Positions 33,000-45,074 of a DNA stretch of 64,000 nt are shown here, in pieces. The first letter of the stretch is position 1, and each line of letters begins with the position of its first letter. A model generated the notes under the pieces. That model saw nothing but the letters and a program-made list of their open reading frames with translations, had not been told where the DNA came from and made no database searches. Both the position numbers and the translations under genes were made by a program. This DNA is from Diaporthe sp. PMI_573 (lineage: Eukaryota; Ascomycota; Sordariomycetes; Diaporthales; Diaporthaceae). Location: NCBI GenBank assembly GCA_021399435.1, contig JAJTUP010000055.1, positions 1 through 64,000 of the forward strand. The letters run 5' to 3'.

Positions 33000-35953
33000 A
33001 TGGACCACACTGCTGTCCCCGCAGCGCCTCCCTCAATTTCTAGGCACGGTCGTCACTCACGCCGCCGGGCGCCTGAAGGTCCGTCCGCAATGCTTTAGCT
33101 GTCTCGCATCTGCATTCCCAGCCGTTGTGCATCTTGTCACTGACACAAATCTTATTTCCACTCAGACACCAATCACGCTAATCAATCGGCTATCCGACCA
33201 CACGGACGGGACGATTCTGTCGCGCCCGCCTCCCCCGAAGTCATCTCCTCCCTAATAACCAGCCTCTCCGTGATATCGAGGCCAGCCAACGCCCATTTCG
33301 ACCTGCCGCTCGACCTGCTCCAAGCTGCCTCACCCTCCAGCCCCAAATCGTCCAACGACCACCGGGCCGGTTCCTTTGGTGTCACATACGGCGGACACAA
33401 CCAGCCCACACTCGCAGACTTGCGAGAAGAAGACGCCGGTTACGACGACCTTGCGGCCCTTCCCCCGACCATCAAGACTGCGAAACCTCCGAGCGGATTC
33501 TCTCCGCTGACAGCGCCAAAATCGCCCGACAGACGCGAGAGCGGTGGATTGCGGAGTTTTCTCAGCGGGAGGTCCTCCTCGCGCCCGTCATCGAGAGGCT
33601 CATGCGCATCCAAGGATGCTGATGTCCGCAGCATCGGAAATCTTTCCGTCGAGCGCGGATTGTCTCCTGTCTCGTCTCCAGAAGTAAAAAGACAGCGATC
33701 ATACGATAGCTGGGGCAAGAAGTCTGCAGTGCGATCCCAGAGAGGGTTGATGTACATGAGCTCGAAAGAGCGACTGAGAGACAACGAGGACAGGAAAAGA
33801 GTAGCCTCGGGAACCGGGGCAAGTGCCAATAGTGGGCTAGACGCGAGCGCCATGGCACGAACAACGAGCCCACGAGTTGAACAATTCCTAGCGGGGACCT
33901 CTATTACAGAAGAGCCCGCATGGAACATTGACGATCCACTTTCGAAGCCGAGCCTTGGTGCGGACGGGTCGGCTCGATCAATACCCCTTAGAGACTCGAG
34001 TTTGTCCAAGACGGGCTCTAATGCGAAGCGATCATCAACGCGGAACAGCCGGTCATCGAAACGCGACAGCGACCATGGAGCGATTCCTGAAGAGGACTAC
34101 TTCGGCAGATCTGACAAAGGGAAGGGGAAAAGTCCAGAGATATCGCGAGAGAGGAACAGCTTTCGGATAGACCGCGAGACGTCAAGAGAACCAAGAACCA
34201 GGAGGAGGGGCTCTGGGCCAGAGGGCTTTCTGGACCCCTCCCGGGCGGCAAAGGCTAAGGGGAATCATCATACCGATCATTATTTTACTGACACCGAAGT
34301 CGAGCTCGATGATGGGGCTCCGTCTCCAAATATTGCGCAGGGGAAAAGGCGAGACCGGGAAGTCAGCAGCGATCGGGCCGGCCGTCGGCGATCCGGTCGA
34401 AGCACCCCGGAGCTTCGTGTCAAACGGAGCAGCTCAAGATTGAAGAGGCTGTCCGGACCTTTGTCACCACGACCGGATGACAGGCCCAGAGACTCAACTA
34501 CTGAGCCAAGGGCTGTGTCCTATGAGCGGCCCCCTTCGGCGGACAGCATCGACGACTCTGTTGAGGCGTACTTGCGCTCGCCTCGCCTGAGCCAAAAGAT
34601 CCGCCATCCGCAAACGGGCCGGGTGATCAGCTTCAGTGAGGTGGGGGATGCTGAGGGGAGCGCAGTGTTCTGCTGTGTCGGCATGGGCTTGACGAGGTAT
34701 ATCACGGCGTTCTATGATGAGCTTGCTATGACTCTGAAGCTGCGGTTGATCACCCCTGACAGACCTGGTGTGGGGGACAGTGAGGCGTATGCGGACGGCA
34801 ACGCTACGCCTCTGGGCTGGCCAGGTAAGTCATGAGTTCAACTCTTCAGCGATCGCGTTCTCGCCCTCAATCTGCGCCAAATGAGGGTGGTCATGCAAAT
34901 GTGCTAACAACAAGAACAGACGATGTGTACGCAATTTGCCAGGCGCTGCGAATCACCAAATTCTCTATCCTCGCACACTCCGCTGGTGCGATCTACGCCC
35001 TGGCGACAGCCCTTCGAATGCCGCAACATATTCGTGGCCGGATTCACCTGCTGGCACCATGGATTCCTCCGTCGCAGATGTCTGTATTTGGCGCTTCCGC
35101 CCAAGCACCTTTGCCGCCGACCAACGCCATACCTACGTCTCAGAGAATACTTCGTGCGCTGCCAACACCGATCCTTAAGGCCGCTAATTCCAGTTTCATG
35201 ACCGCTACAAGCAGTAGTATCACAAGCAGCCTTCCGAGGCAGAAGCGAGCGAAGCGGAAACCAAGCGGTAAAGATAAGGATACGTCGGCGTCGAGAGCCA
35301 GCGACCGGCCCATGCTCGACAAGGAGAACCATAACGGCGGGAAGTTATCAGGTGACCATCCTACGTTGACCAGGGAGATGTTTGCCTCCGAGGAAATGGA
35401 CCAGATTCGCCCCGAAGGAGCGAGCCCAACAGGAAATCTGTCACCTATCGGAGCTGCGATGGCACATGAAACTTATGGTGGTATCGGCGGAGGCAGTCGA
35501 GGCGGAGGCAATCGCAACAGCAAACAGGACGCCGTCATTGCCGCCGCCGAATCAGCCATGGCCGACAAAGAAAGGCAGGAGACATACGACACGCGCCTCA
35601 CCCAGGCCATCTGGGAGCTCGCAACTACGGGAGCCAACCCCGCCGTGGACCTGCTAGTGTGCCTGGAGCGTCGACATACTATCGGCTTCAGGTATGTCGA
35701 TATTACTAGGCCGGTGGTGATCCACCACGGCAGCCGGGACACGCGCGTTCCGGTCGAGAACGTGAGGTGGCTAGGCAAAATGATGAAGCGGTGCGAGGTG
35801 CGAGTCCTCGAGGGCGAAGGCCACGGGCTCATGGCTTCTCCCACATGCATGTGGGGGATACTAACGGATGTGGCCAAGGAATGGGAGGACTGGATGAGGG
35901 TTACGGGGGCGACGGCACGCAAGGAAGAGAAGAAAAAGGCATTAGTGAGATAA
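33000..35953 (+). CDS. Large alpha/beta-hydrolase-fold protein with disordered N-terminal half
   Basis: Three exons: join(33000..33078, 33166..34824, 34920..35953), 923 aa; introns of 87 and 95 bp. Residues 1 to about 470 are rich in Ser, Arg, Pro and Asp and predicted disordered (many SSR and RDR clusters). The hydrolase fold starts near KIRHPQTGRVISFSEVGD and continues through ITPDRPGVGDS. The nucleophile motif is AHSAG (Ser about 600); the likely Asp is in SRDTRVP (about 853) and His in GEGHG (about 881). About 150 charged, low-complexity residues interrupt the cap region. The first 26 residues come from exon 1, found by extending the frame upstream. Substrate is unknown; it could be an esterase or a regulatory hydrolase. 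Confidence 0.85.
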
Positions 35954-36585
35954 AGGCATGGGGACGCTCCCGGTCTGATACAGCCAAACTTGATTTCCCA
36001 TCCTCACGATGCAAGGCACCGGCGAGCGGCGTTGCAATTTCCAACGGGTCTGATTTGGTGGGGTTTCTTTTATTCGAAAAAATGATACCGATCTCAGCCT
36101 GCAGAGAAATCCGTTTTTTTTTTTTTTACCTGGTTTCCACTTGTGTGGCGCATATATATCATGTTCACGAGCGTTTGTTTTTGTGTATATCAAGCGTCGG
36201 GGGCCGCATGTAGGCGGTGGACAAATACTTGGGTAGAGTATTGTAATAATGATGAGCCAGCGGTGGGAGTGTTTGGCGCCACTCAAGTTTTAATTTTTCG
36301 AGATGGCCACAGTATTGGATTGTGTCATGTTTTACAACGCGAGCCGCAGGGGGCGTATGGTCATCTGGTCATCTTAACATCTTCGTCAGCAGAGAGCAGT
36401 TGGTGTGGGCGACAAGGACATGAATGATCAAACCCTTATTTATTGCTGTCTAGTCGCTGTCGATAGCCACGGCCTTCATCAGTTGATAATCCTACAGACC
36501 GCTGGGTAGAGTTTTCTCACGAGTATTCCCACTGCCAGCCAAGATGGTTGCAGTATCGTCCGTCTAGCCACTCTTCAGCTGCTTC
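35954..36585. other. Intergenic region
   Basis: 3' flank of the hydrolase gene. A T run of 14 lies at about 36114-36127. No gene recognised. Confidence 0.5.
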
Positions 36586-38162
36586 TCAATGCAGATTCTC
36601 GATCGAGGTCTCCCCGCCTGGCTCTGTGAATTCTCCCTCCTCCGCGTCCCGGCCTCTCAATGCCCACCAAGTCACATCATGCCGGCCGATGTACTGTCCA
36701 GTGATGTCAAGCCTGTGAATTTTTTTCCCGAGGCGAGCGGGTCGTTGTATAGTATTTTGGACGAGAACTGAAGGCAGGTGATATCCGGGAAAGCTCTGGA
36801 CCAGTGGAAGCCGAGACTCTGGTGGTGTTTTGCATAGGTGACGCGATCCCAGCCGCTGTGCCCCCATTTATCCCACATCTCGTACGTACGCATTAGCGAG
36901 ACCTTCCTTCCCGTATATAGGCTGAATGAGTTCTTTGACAGCGTCCGGGTCGAGGATATAGTCAGGGCTGACCCGCAATATCGCCGCCCTGGCCGGGTCA
37001 TCCCAGGTCTCCAGGTACGGGTGGGCGAGTGTCTCTTCGGTCGTCATTCTGGTGGCTTTGTACGCCATATTGTGTGCGGATGGCCCCCTGTATCTCACGC
37101 CAGGCTCCTAAGCTAGCATTTGGGGGTCCATGTTCAAAGGAAAATAATTGTACTGAGTCGGTCGAGCCAAGACAGTGGAGACACCCGGCACACGTTGAGA
37201 ACCAAGATTCGCGGCCCATTCCGACTGAGGTGCAGTGAATCGGATCTGAGTTGGACCAGTCGTACCTTGCCGTCAGGTTCTTGTGGGCTGAGTATCTTTT
37301 CTCACACTCCGGGCAGAGGTACGAACAATGGTATCCAACGTAGTGGTGGAAGGTGAAATGGACCCTGGGGAACTTCGGGGCCTCCTAGTTCCGCCACGCG
37401 GGCTTCGCAGAGATGCCGTCGAAGATTGTGATGAGAGATTCTTCCGCGTCAGGGATGTGGCCCATGAAGCAGACGATTCGAAAGTTCCTGAACCGGCCGA
37501 TAAACGTGAGGTAGCCAGGTCTTCGAGGGCCACGGTCCCAACGGCTGTCGACCATTTCCTTCCACAACATTCGGATCTTCCGCAAGGTATTGTGATGCTG
37601 CAGCGGGCCTTGGTATGCGTGCTTGACACCCCAACTAGCCTGGTCACCTGCCCGGGAAGCAAGTGGTGGTACCTCGGGCCCAATGCGGGACACTTGAAGA
37701 GGGAGAACTCGGTAGCGCGCGGTTTTGGATGTACTTGGTCTTCTTGAAGTAATCCCGCTGATGTTTCTTCGGACATGACTTGAGGAACGACGTGCCATTC
37801 CAGATGGACTTTTTGGGTGTCAATTCGCGAAGGACAATCTGCCGTAGTTCGGAGGGGAGGCTGGCATAAGGAAAAGTATCCGTTTTAATGAGTTTCTTGG
37901 GGATATTGAGGCTTGTTCCAACCTTGTCGTGGGCTACACCGATCGGTGTGGCCGGCATGCCTTGTCGCCAACGTGCGGCAGCTCCGACCTGCAACAAGAC
38001 TTCAAGGCTCTACTTGACTGTGGAATACTCTTTTGATGATGGTAGGCTGTTCTCGGACTCATAGATATCCTGTGTCATGCCTTTAGCAGTGTGTTGAGTG
38101 CCGAGATGACTGTCCAGCGGTGCGAAGCGGTTCGCTTGGAGCCGCTTGTCAGTTGGGGCCAT
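36586..38162 (-). pseudogene. Decayed F-box-like / zinc-finger-like gene or genes
   Basis: Minus-strand protein-like segments lie in different frames. A likely start is at 38162 (MAPTDKRLQANRF). An F-box-like segment FPYASLPSELRQIVLREL lies near 37815-37875. Then follow VSRIGPEV and FIGRFRNFRIVCFMG, and a C2H2-like segment YLCPECEKRYSAHKNLTAR near 37275-37335. After that come HPYLETWDDPARAAILR, SRAFPDITCLQFSSKILYND and RLDITGQYIGRHDVTWWALR, ending at 36586. At least three frame changes are needed, one of them inside a run of seven T at 36720-36726, and a TACGTACG duplication near 36890 is another. It may be two adjacent genes (F-box part and downstream part). I do not recognise the downstream family. 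Some breaks may be assembly indels. Confidence 0.5.
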
Positions 38163-41100
38163 TGTTGTTTGGGAGCTGTTGAATATGACTCTGTGCACTT
38201 GGCATGAAATATTTGCCGGCCTGGTTCAACTGAGGCCTAATTCTTCGGAAGAGTACCTGATGTCGCGTGCGTTTCCATCATGGGAAATTCCTGCTGAAAG
38301 AGCGTGATTCCTGTGAAGTTGCAGTGGTGTGTCGACATCCTTATTGGCACACTACAGCTCATGTTATGGACGCCCCTTCTCCTTCGACTAAGCGAACCCG
38401 CCCACTCATCCTGAGTTCTACGATTTGACTGGAAGGAACGAGAGCTACCTCGTCAGATGAGGGGCCTTAGCTCTCTACTGCGACTTTTACAACCCCAATG
38501 CCGGCGTAAGCAGAGGGAGCTCGCCTATCCTGTCACGCTACATAAATGGAACACCTGCCTCTCAAGCTGTTGAACTACAGAGGAAAATGGATGCACCCAC
38601 ACCCTGCAGTGTGCTTTGGCCCTCATATGCTGACTTCCTGGTTTCAACACAAGCTCCTCCTCTAATCACATGTGCATTCTTGCTCCCAGTTCTCCTGTGA
38701 TAAATGTCTACCTGGATTTACTCCATCCACAAGGGCTTATAGTAAACCAATTTGTCCTCCTTTTCTTTCATCATGCACTGGCTCTTCTCCTCCTCCTCGG
38801 TCTACATGCTCTGAGAACGTAGCGACCTGTTGATTTGCGCATCAAGCGGCTTAAATTATGGGGGAGAGCTCACCGGAAGAGGAGCCGTGCCTGTGCCCAC
38901 ACACAATCTCCCAGGAGCCGCCGAGGCCAGCTGTTGAAGTATGTACCGGGCCTGTGTCACCCATCACTATTCGAATCAATTGTAATGGTTCCGCCAACTG
39001 AAAGAATCTTGGTTTGTGCGAATCGCTTATTTCCAGCGAAACCAGGCGAGAAATTTGAGTTGCAAATTCTCGCATCAAGGTTCATGTCCCGGTAGAACCG
39101 TTGGGAGAAAATGGCGTTGAAAGAGCGGCTGACCAGGCAGAGCCTGGAAAGAAGTCCGCGATCGGATACCTGTATGTAAAGACTATGACTTAGAAGCCAT
39201 TCAATGTTGGCTGTCTGCTCGAGCTGATGATTTGACTCACATGATCGCGCATGATGAGGACTAGCTCATGGTGTTGGGCAAAATGGTGGGTCAGGATCGA
39301 TAGAATTGGTCATGGCGACAGTAACATCACCTGAGTTGTCCTTGGAAGCTGTGTCGTCTTTCACCAGGGGAACACAGTTTGCCTGTTTGTCATGCTGACA
39401 AGACACTTGGTTGTAGACTCATGCGAAACCACAGAAATTATTGCGAGATCGTGAACTCTCAATGTTGAGGAATTGAGCGATTAGAACTTTCTAGACAGAT
39501 CCTCCACCTGAGAGATGCGGCAGGCTCTTTGCTAGGCCGGATGGGGAAAGTCAAAGCAATTACGCAACGTCGGCTGCGGGATACTGATTCTGAGTACAGA
39601 ATTCATACAGATCTGGTTCATGGGAATGATAAACAGGCATGGTGAACTTATGTCGGCACACAAGTAGTTATCAATAAGACATAGAGCTGGACATGGGGGC
39701 AGCCTCGGAACTGCTGGAGAGCTCCTGACGGCTCTTTCAAGAACTCAACTGAACATACTCGGCAATAATTTGTAAGCAGGTAGTAAAATAACGACACCAG
39801 GGGAGTCTTTTCTCCTCGTGATGACTCGATTAATTCTCTCGGCATGTGAGGTCTGAAGACTTAGAATAGACCTGTGATCACAGCAGAAGCCGCAGGGAAA
39901 CTGGAGAAGCGAGACAAGTCCGCCGGAACCTGCTCTCGAGAACAACAAATTGGGGCGGCAACAGCGTGCCTTTCGTCCTTGGATCACAATGGCTCACCGC
40001 TTTGCTGGCAAGCCACAGGCCTAGGTTTGTCGGTTCTGGGCGTACTGTTTGTCTCGGCCGAGAAACCCCTGAGTTCAGGGGCAGCCGTGGGTCTTTTTCC
40101 GCGGTTAGTGCCATGGAAACCCGACGGCTTTCGCTTTCAAAAGGACGTGAGAATGCTAGGATGAATGGCAGATATCATATTCTACACGCTAGAGTTATCT
40201 CCAAGAGTAGTCGCCAAGCTATGGCGGATCAGCCGTTGTCAAGATATCATGACATCACACGCGTATTTGTGCTGCATGACCGCTGCTGGGATGTATGTAC
40301 ATGGAACAGAGCGTATACGAGCATCTTCGGCCATTGGTTACTTCTTGGTCCTGGATCAGCCCTTCATGCGTTACTGAGAGCTACCATTGCGTGCAATGGT
40401 CTGCCCAACTAACGGCAGTCGTTCCAAAGTTGCAGTGACGGGGACTCAAGATCTAACCGCTGAGTTCGTATTGCACTGTACTTACTCGTGCCCCAGAGGT
40501 CCGGCACGAGTGTGCCGGAAATACTTACTCGTTGTGTGTACACTGCTAGGACTGTCCACATACAGTAGTTCTCACCGCAGCTCTCTTCCACAAGGAGAAA
40601 AGGAGACTTTGGTGCAGGGTTCCGAACAATCCGAACGATGCTGGTCTCTGCTGATATGACGTGCGTTGATGGAGGCTCAGACGAGGCCTCTGCGGCCATC
40701 TCACAAGCCCAAAGGCAGCTTAGCTTAGCCAAGGGAAGATCTGCAACCAATCGATCATGGCCACGACCTTCGCCTGCAATGAACATCAGCCCTATTAACT
40801 GTCACGGGAACCTTCTCAACGCCTTCTGTTCTTCGAGAACCTGAAGGGGTCGGGCATTTTGCATTGGTTTGCGGGAATATTTAGAGTTTGGAAAGGGGCA
40901 GTCTCCTTTATTCGTCACAGGCCCATTAAAGCCAAAGTGGAGAGCCGGACAGCAGGTTCATCCCATCAGCGGCTGGGATCGGGGGCCCCACGACCCACAG
41001 GTTTCTAGAAGGCATGGAAATAGCATCATAGGGATCGGCAGTCGCTGCACCTGCCCGCCTTCTTATGCAGTTAGGGTTCTCGTGTTTGTACACGCACCCA

Positions 41101-41216
41101 GCCATCGCAGGTGGACACCTCCCTATGTGACTGCCGCCTTGGCAATTACGGTTTACTACCTTACCCCGGCTGCAGGCTTGCGGTCAAGGTTGGGGGCAAC
41201 TTACGACCAAGGTAGG
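38163..41216. other. 3-kb intergenic region, no supported gene
   Basis: Open frames are short and unrecognised on both strands. No repeat ends or RNA genes were seen. Together with decayed genes on both sides it looks like a gene-poor accessory segment. Confidence 0.45.
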
Positions 41217-41223
41217 TATATAA
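41217..41223 (+). promoter_or_regulatory. TATA box of the NIS1-like gene
   Basis: TATATAA, 141 bp upstream of the start codon at 41364, followed by a CT-rich leader. Confidence 0.5.
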
Positions 41224-41363
41224 CATCATCGGCCCAACCCCCTCGACCACCTACCCGGACCGTCACTCCTCTTGTCCAACAGCATCCAACACCTCGTCAA
41301 TACCACATTGGATCTCGTTCTCGCTGATCAGACACTCGTTCAACTCCACACAGAATACCCAAC

Positions 41364-42040
41364 ATGGTCTCCATCAAGTCCCTCGCCGTCGCCACCCTGG
41401 CTGTCGCCCATACCGCGATGGGGAAAATCGACACCATGACTGCGCCCGCCGAGGCCGCCGCCGGCAGCAACATCACGGCGACCTTTCAGACTTCCATTTA
41501 CTCCCAAAACTGTAAGCGTCACTCTTCTCCTTCTACGGATCACTGTCTTTCATGTTTTGGAATGTTCCAGAATGCAACAATTGAGGCTCCGTAGCAGGTG
41601 ACTAACAGCCAGAAGTTGTTGAATATGGTATCATCTTTGCTTTGCAGAAGCCCGCGGACACCGTCTTTCCATGGACCGTCGGAACCCAGATCGGGTACAC
41701 ACCTTTGACGTAAGTACCTAGGTATACTGTACCTGCTCTAGGCCTTTGCAGTCAACACGTTGTAAAATAGTGGACAGGCCTCAACTGACCTTGTGTGCTT
41801 TTGCAACAGCGGCAAAGAGGCTCTTGAATACCCATACACATTCGATGAGGATGTTTCCATCCCTGAGGGTTTCACGGGCGACTACGTCCTCCGTGCTGCG
41901 ATCCCCTACCTTGTCGGAGTAAGTCAACGCCTCATTGGATCACGACCCATGTTTCTTAAAAGAGCCCAAACTGACCAGAATAATAGGCATCTGGTACCCT
42001 CAACTACACCATCTTCAGCTCCAACATCACCATCTCCTAG
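41364..42040 (+). CDS. NIS1-like small secreted effector, first intron an introner; possible loss of function
   Basis: Four exons: 41364..41511, 41613..41709, 41810..41918, 41987..42040, about 136 codons. A signal peptide (1-20) precedes a beta-sandwich-like protein with family landmarks SNITATFQTSIYSQN, TVGTQIGYTPLT, GFTGDYVLRAAIPYLVG and a C-terminal TLNYTIFSSNIT. NIS1-type effectors of plant-associated fungi suppress immune receptor kinases and can cause necrosis. Introns 2 and 3 (100 and 68 bp) are ordinary. Intron 1 (41512..41612) is a family B introner. Using its canonical GTAAGC donor and the only in-frame acceptor, the junction codon 50 is T|AA, a stop. A weaker internal donor (GTCACT at 41518) would keep the frame open with two extra codons. 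Either the gene is disabled or splicing shifted. Confidence 0.72.
41512..41612 (+). mobile_element. Introner-like element, family B (NIS1-like intron 1)
   Basis: 101-bp intron beginning GTAAGCGTCACTCTTCTCC, then TTTCATGTTTTGGAATGTT and AGAATGCAACA, then GCTCCGTAGCAGG. Inserted at codon phase 1, like both IML2 copies. The outer hairpin stem is shorter here (ACGGA with TCCGT). Confidence 0.9.
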
Positions 42041-42983
42041 ATGCGATCTTGGACGTAATGCTGCTGTCGTTCTTTGGACTGGAAAATGGACTGGCATCGA
42101 CATCCGGGACGATGGTAGATAATTGCCGGAGACAGATCCTATTATCTACCGCGTGCTCTTGGGGGTTCTGTTCGCAACTAGCTTGAATTCGATGAGGGTA
42201 GTGGGTCATATTACGCCAGAAATGAGTACATATATGACAACCTGAACCGGTTCCTGGCGTTTGCGTCTGTGGTTATTCCAAGACTACCAAATAATAGCTA
42301 GTAATCCACTTCAGTACCACAAAGGTTTTTGCGTGTCTTGTTTTGCTTCGCCGGGGTGATTAGTTTGAAAAAGTAGAGAACTAACTTTATCAGTTGGTGA
42401 GGCTTCCGGAGTTTATGCTGCCCAACATGCCACGTACTGATTGCAACCAAATGAGCTCTTGCGACGCGTGGAGGTGAAGAATGGACAAATGTTCCTAGAA
42501 TTTATGTCTGTCTGGTGGAAGAAATTCTTATAGGAATGAGAGTACTGAGTTTTTGTGGGAGACCACCTCATTCTCAGCGCCAACGAGGTGGCACCGCGGA
42601 GTCAGGCGCACTGTTATCGCGGGCGCTGTTCCGCGTTGCTACCTTTTCTAATGACGATTGAAGTTGCAAATAATGGTTAATTATGTCGGGTTGTCGCTAG
42701 ATACGCTCACGGCCAAACCCTGTTCGACAGGGCATTGTAATAGTAGTTATTGCATGTTCACGTCTAGTTTCATAACATAGCGGCATTATTGGTGAAATGG
42801 ATCAGTATTCCCTGGTCTGCCCTCATATCGTAACGTAGCCATAAGATTTATACATATACACGAGTCTTCCTTTTGTTCTGACAGCATCTGTTAGGTAGTC
42901 ATAGAAAGGGCTGCTGTAACACACAGACTTCTCCTTTGGAGCTCTACCCCATAATGGGCCCTATGAGTGAATCTTTCCTCCGC
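42041..42983. other. Intergenic region
   Basis: Nothing recognised. It separates the NIS1-like gene from the truncated end of the GH55 pseudogene, where the missing two-thirds of the enzyme would have been. Confidence 0.45.
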
Positions 42984-45074
42984 CTAGGCTGCACTTCTCG
43001 CTAGCGATGTACAGGTTGACCACCATGGCGCCTTGGGTAATCCGTGATGATTGGAACCGACAAGCATCTTATCCCGTGGAGTGTCGTAAGGTGCACCAAG
43101 TGCCTTGTTCCGAGAATTTCGAGAGTACACTCGGCCTTGGACCCAGGTCAACTGGTGTCAATGGTTTTGGAAGCGCCCAGGTAAGACTCGGACCCGTCCC
43201 ACACGCCATTTGTGACACCGTCAAACTTGAAATCGTCAAGTGTGATTCCTGTCGTCGCATCGCCAGTCTTGTTTGTGAACGGGAAGGTCTGAATGGCCGT
43301 GGCAGTCGACCTGAAAACGGACTTGACCACGGCGAGAGAACCGGTATTGTGTGTTTGATCCTCTCCCATGAGTTTGAAGCCGATGCCGCAGTTTTCTATG
43401 AGAATGCTTTTCCATACCTAGACAAATATACTACAGATCGATCAGTGGATGACTCACCGAGCAATGTTTTGAGACAGTTCCAAAAAAACGACGTACCCAG
43501 CCCCAGTCCCAAATTGGGCAGTTGGACTGCCGTCAGTATAGTCTTGAATGTCAGCCTTTGGCTGATGAATTGTTGGTTCCCTCCATCTACGAATGATTGG
43601 TATCCATCCGTGTGATCAGAAGCCCATGCACAAGGTGCACGTTCGAATAAGCCAAATAGTAATTGTGGGCTTGACTTACACATACCGAAAGCGCCACCAT
43701 TGAAGATAAGGTCGCTCATGAAACCTCCGCTACCATTCTCAGCATAAATGGTCTGCTGGGTAGTGGTTGCCGACTGAGTGCATCGGACTTCGACAAACTG
43801 CAAACTAGTCGCCTGAGCAACCTGATAATGAAGTGCGGCGACACAGGCTCTGATCAGTAGCAGTGATGTCTATAAAAGAGTTTCTGATCTGACGATAGAA
43901 GTTTGCCAGGCCAAAAGGAACATTAGTTGCCGAATGACGGGAGCTGTCAGAATATTTGGTCCAAGTTCCACCGTTACTTGAGGTAACCGTAAGGAAAGCA
44001 AGACGCTTGAGATGTCATGAGTTCTTCAATGAACCAGACATACAGTGTTGATAAACCACTGCTTCGCATTGCCGTCCGAACCTATGATAAGGGGGGCGGT
44101 TTGTGGCCTAGAGACCATGCCAATGCAGGTTCGACTTCTCTTTTAGCAGCCAAGAGTTTGCCATACATCACCGATGAATTGCGTTCCGTAATAGGTCTCA
44201 ATCGTGCTGCAGACAAGGTAGGTGCCGGCAGGGAAATAGATAATGACGCCTTTGGTTGTTGAGCTGTAGCAAGCTCGTCCGCAGGCGTGGAAAGCCTTGA
44301 CGGCATTTATGATGGCTTGGGTATCATCCTAGCATCGAATTAGATTTTGAATGAACCGCCGAGATCAAATTACCGAAGAATTTCAGAAACAGAACTGCTT
44401 GCAGTCTTGCCACCTCCCTTGGCACCATAGTCCTTGACATTCCGATACACCTATTGGAATGATCATTAGCATAAATCTCACACCAAGACACGAGCGAATG
44501 TTGACGAACTTTGAATCCAGAGGGCTTGCTGCCCCAAGGCCATCCGCCACCTGTACCAAATTACCCATCCACCAAGACCAAGATTGGCGCTTATCAACAA
44601 CTGAAAGGTTTCTAGTTGTTGCTCCATCGTAAGCGTTTAGTTCGGCAATCAATACGGCAGCCGCACGAATATCATCCGTGATATCCAGTGTTCGGTGGCG
44701 CATCACCAGAACCCTCGACCTATCGTTTAGTGAGTTTCGTGTTAGGATCGAGCTTGTACTGGTTCCTCGAGGGATTGGTCACTCTATCTAGCCTTGTTGA
44801 GCTCCGAAGACTTCTTAGCGGCAGCTATCAGTGCCTTTGCCTCCTCGATATCAGCAATAAATGCGTTAGCCAGTCTTGGGGGGGGGGGAGGGGGTTCGTC
44901 ATTGTCACTCGTCTACCGAAGATTTAGTTGCGGTGCGCCTTCGATATCAGCATGAGTGGAGAGCTTATTTCTGTGCTGGAATTTGTGGAGGGACTGGTGC
45001 GAATATCCATGACCTGCCTTATCGGCAACACATACCACCGTCAGGAGAGCGAAGACATCGATATTGTACAACAT
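42984..45074 (-). pseudogene. Truncated and frameshifted GH55 beta-1,3-glucanase
   Basis: Minus-strand segments follow the N-terminal part of family GH55 in order. They are LANAFIADIEEAKALIAAA, a linker with SWWMGN, VYRNVKDYGAKG, DDTQAIINAV, GVIIYFPAGTYLV, YYGTQFIGDV, FGLANFYRQIRNSFIDIT, VRCTQSATTTQQTIYAENG, GGFMSDLIFNGGAFGM, GNQQFISQRLTF, WDWGWV and ENCGIGFKLMG. Breaks: the expected WDWGW reads in frame only if one base of AAA at 43511-43513 (plus strand) is removed. An eight-base excess lies at about 43145-43160, before WVQGRVYSRN. Similarity ends at 42984 with roughly two-thirds of the enzyme missing. The start at 45074 and first exon are tentative. Intact relatives hydrolyse beta-1,3-glucan outside the cell. 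Confidence 0.75.
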
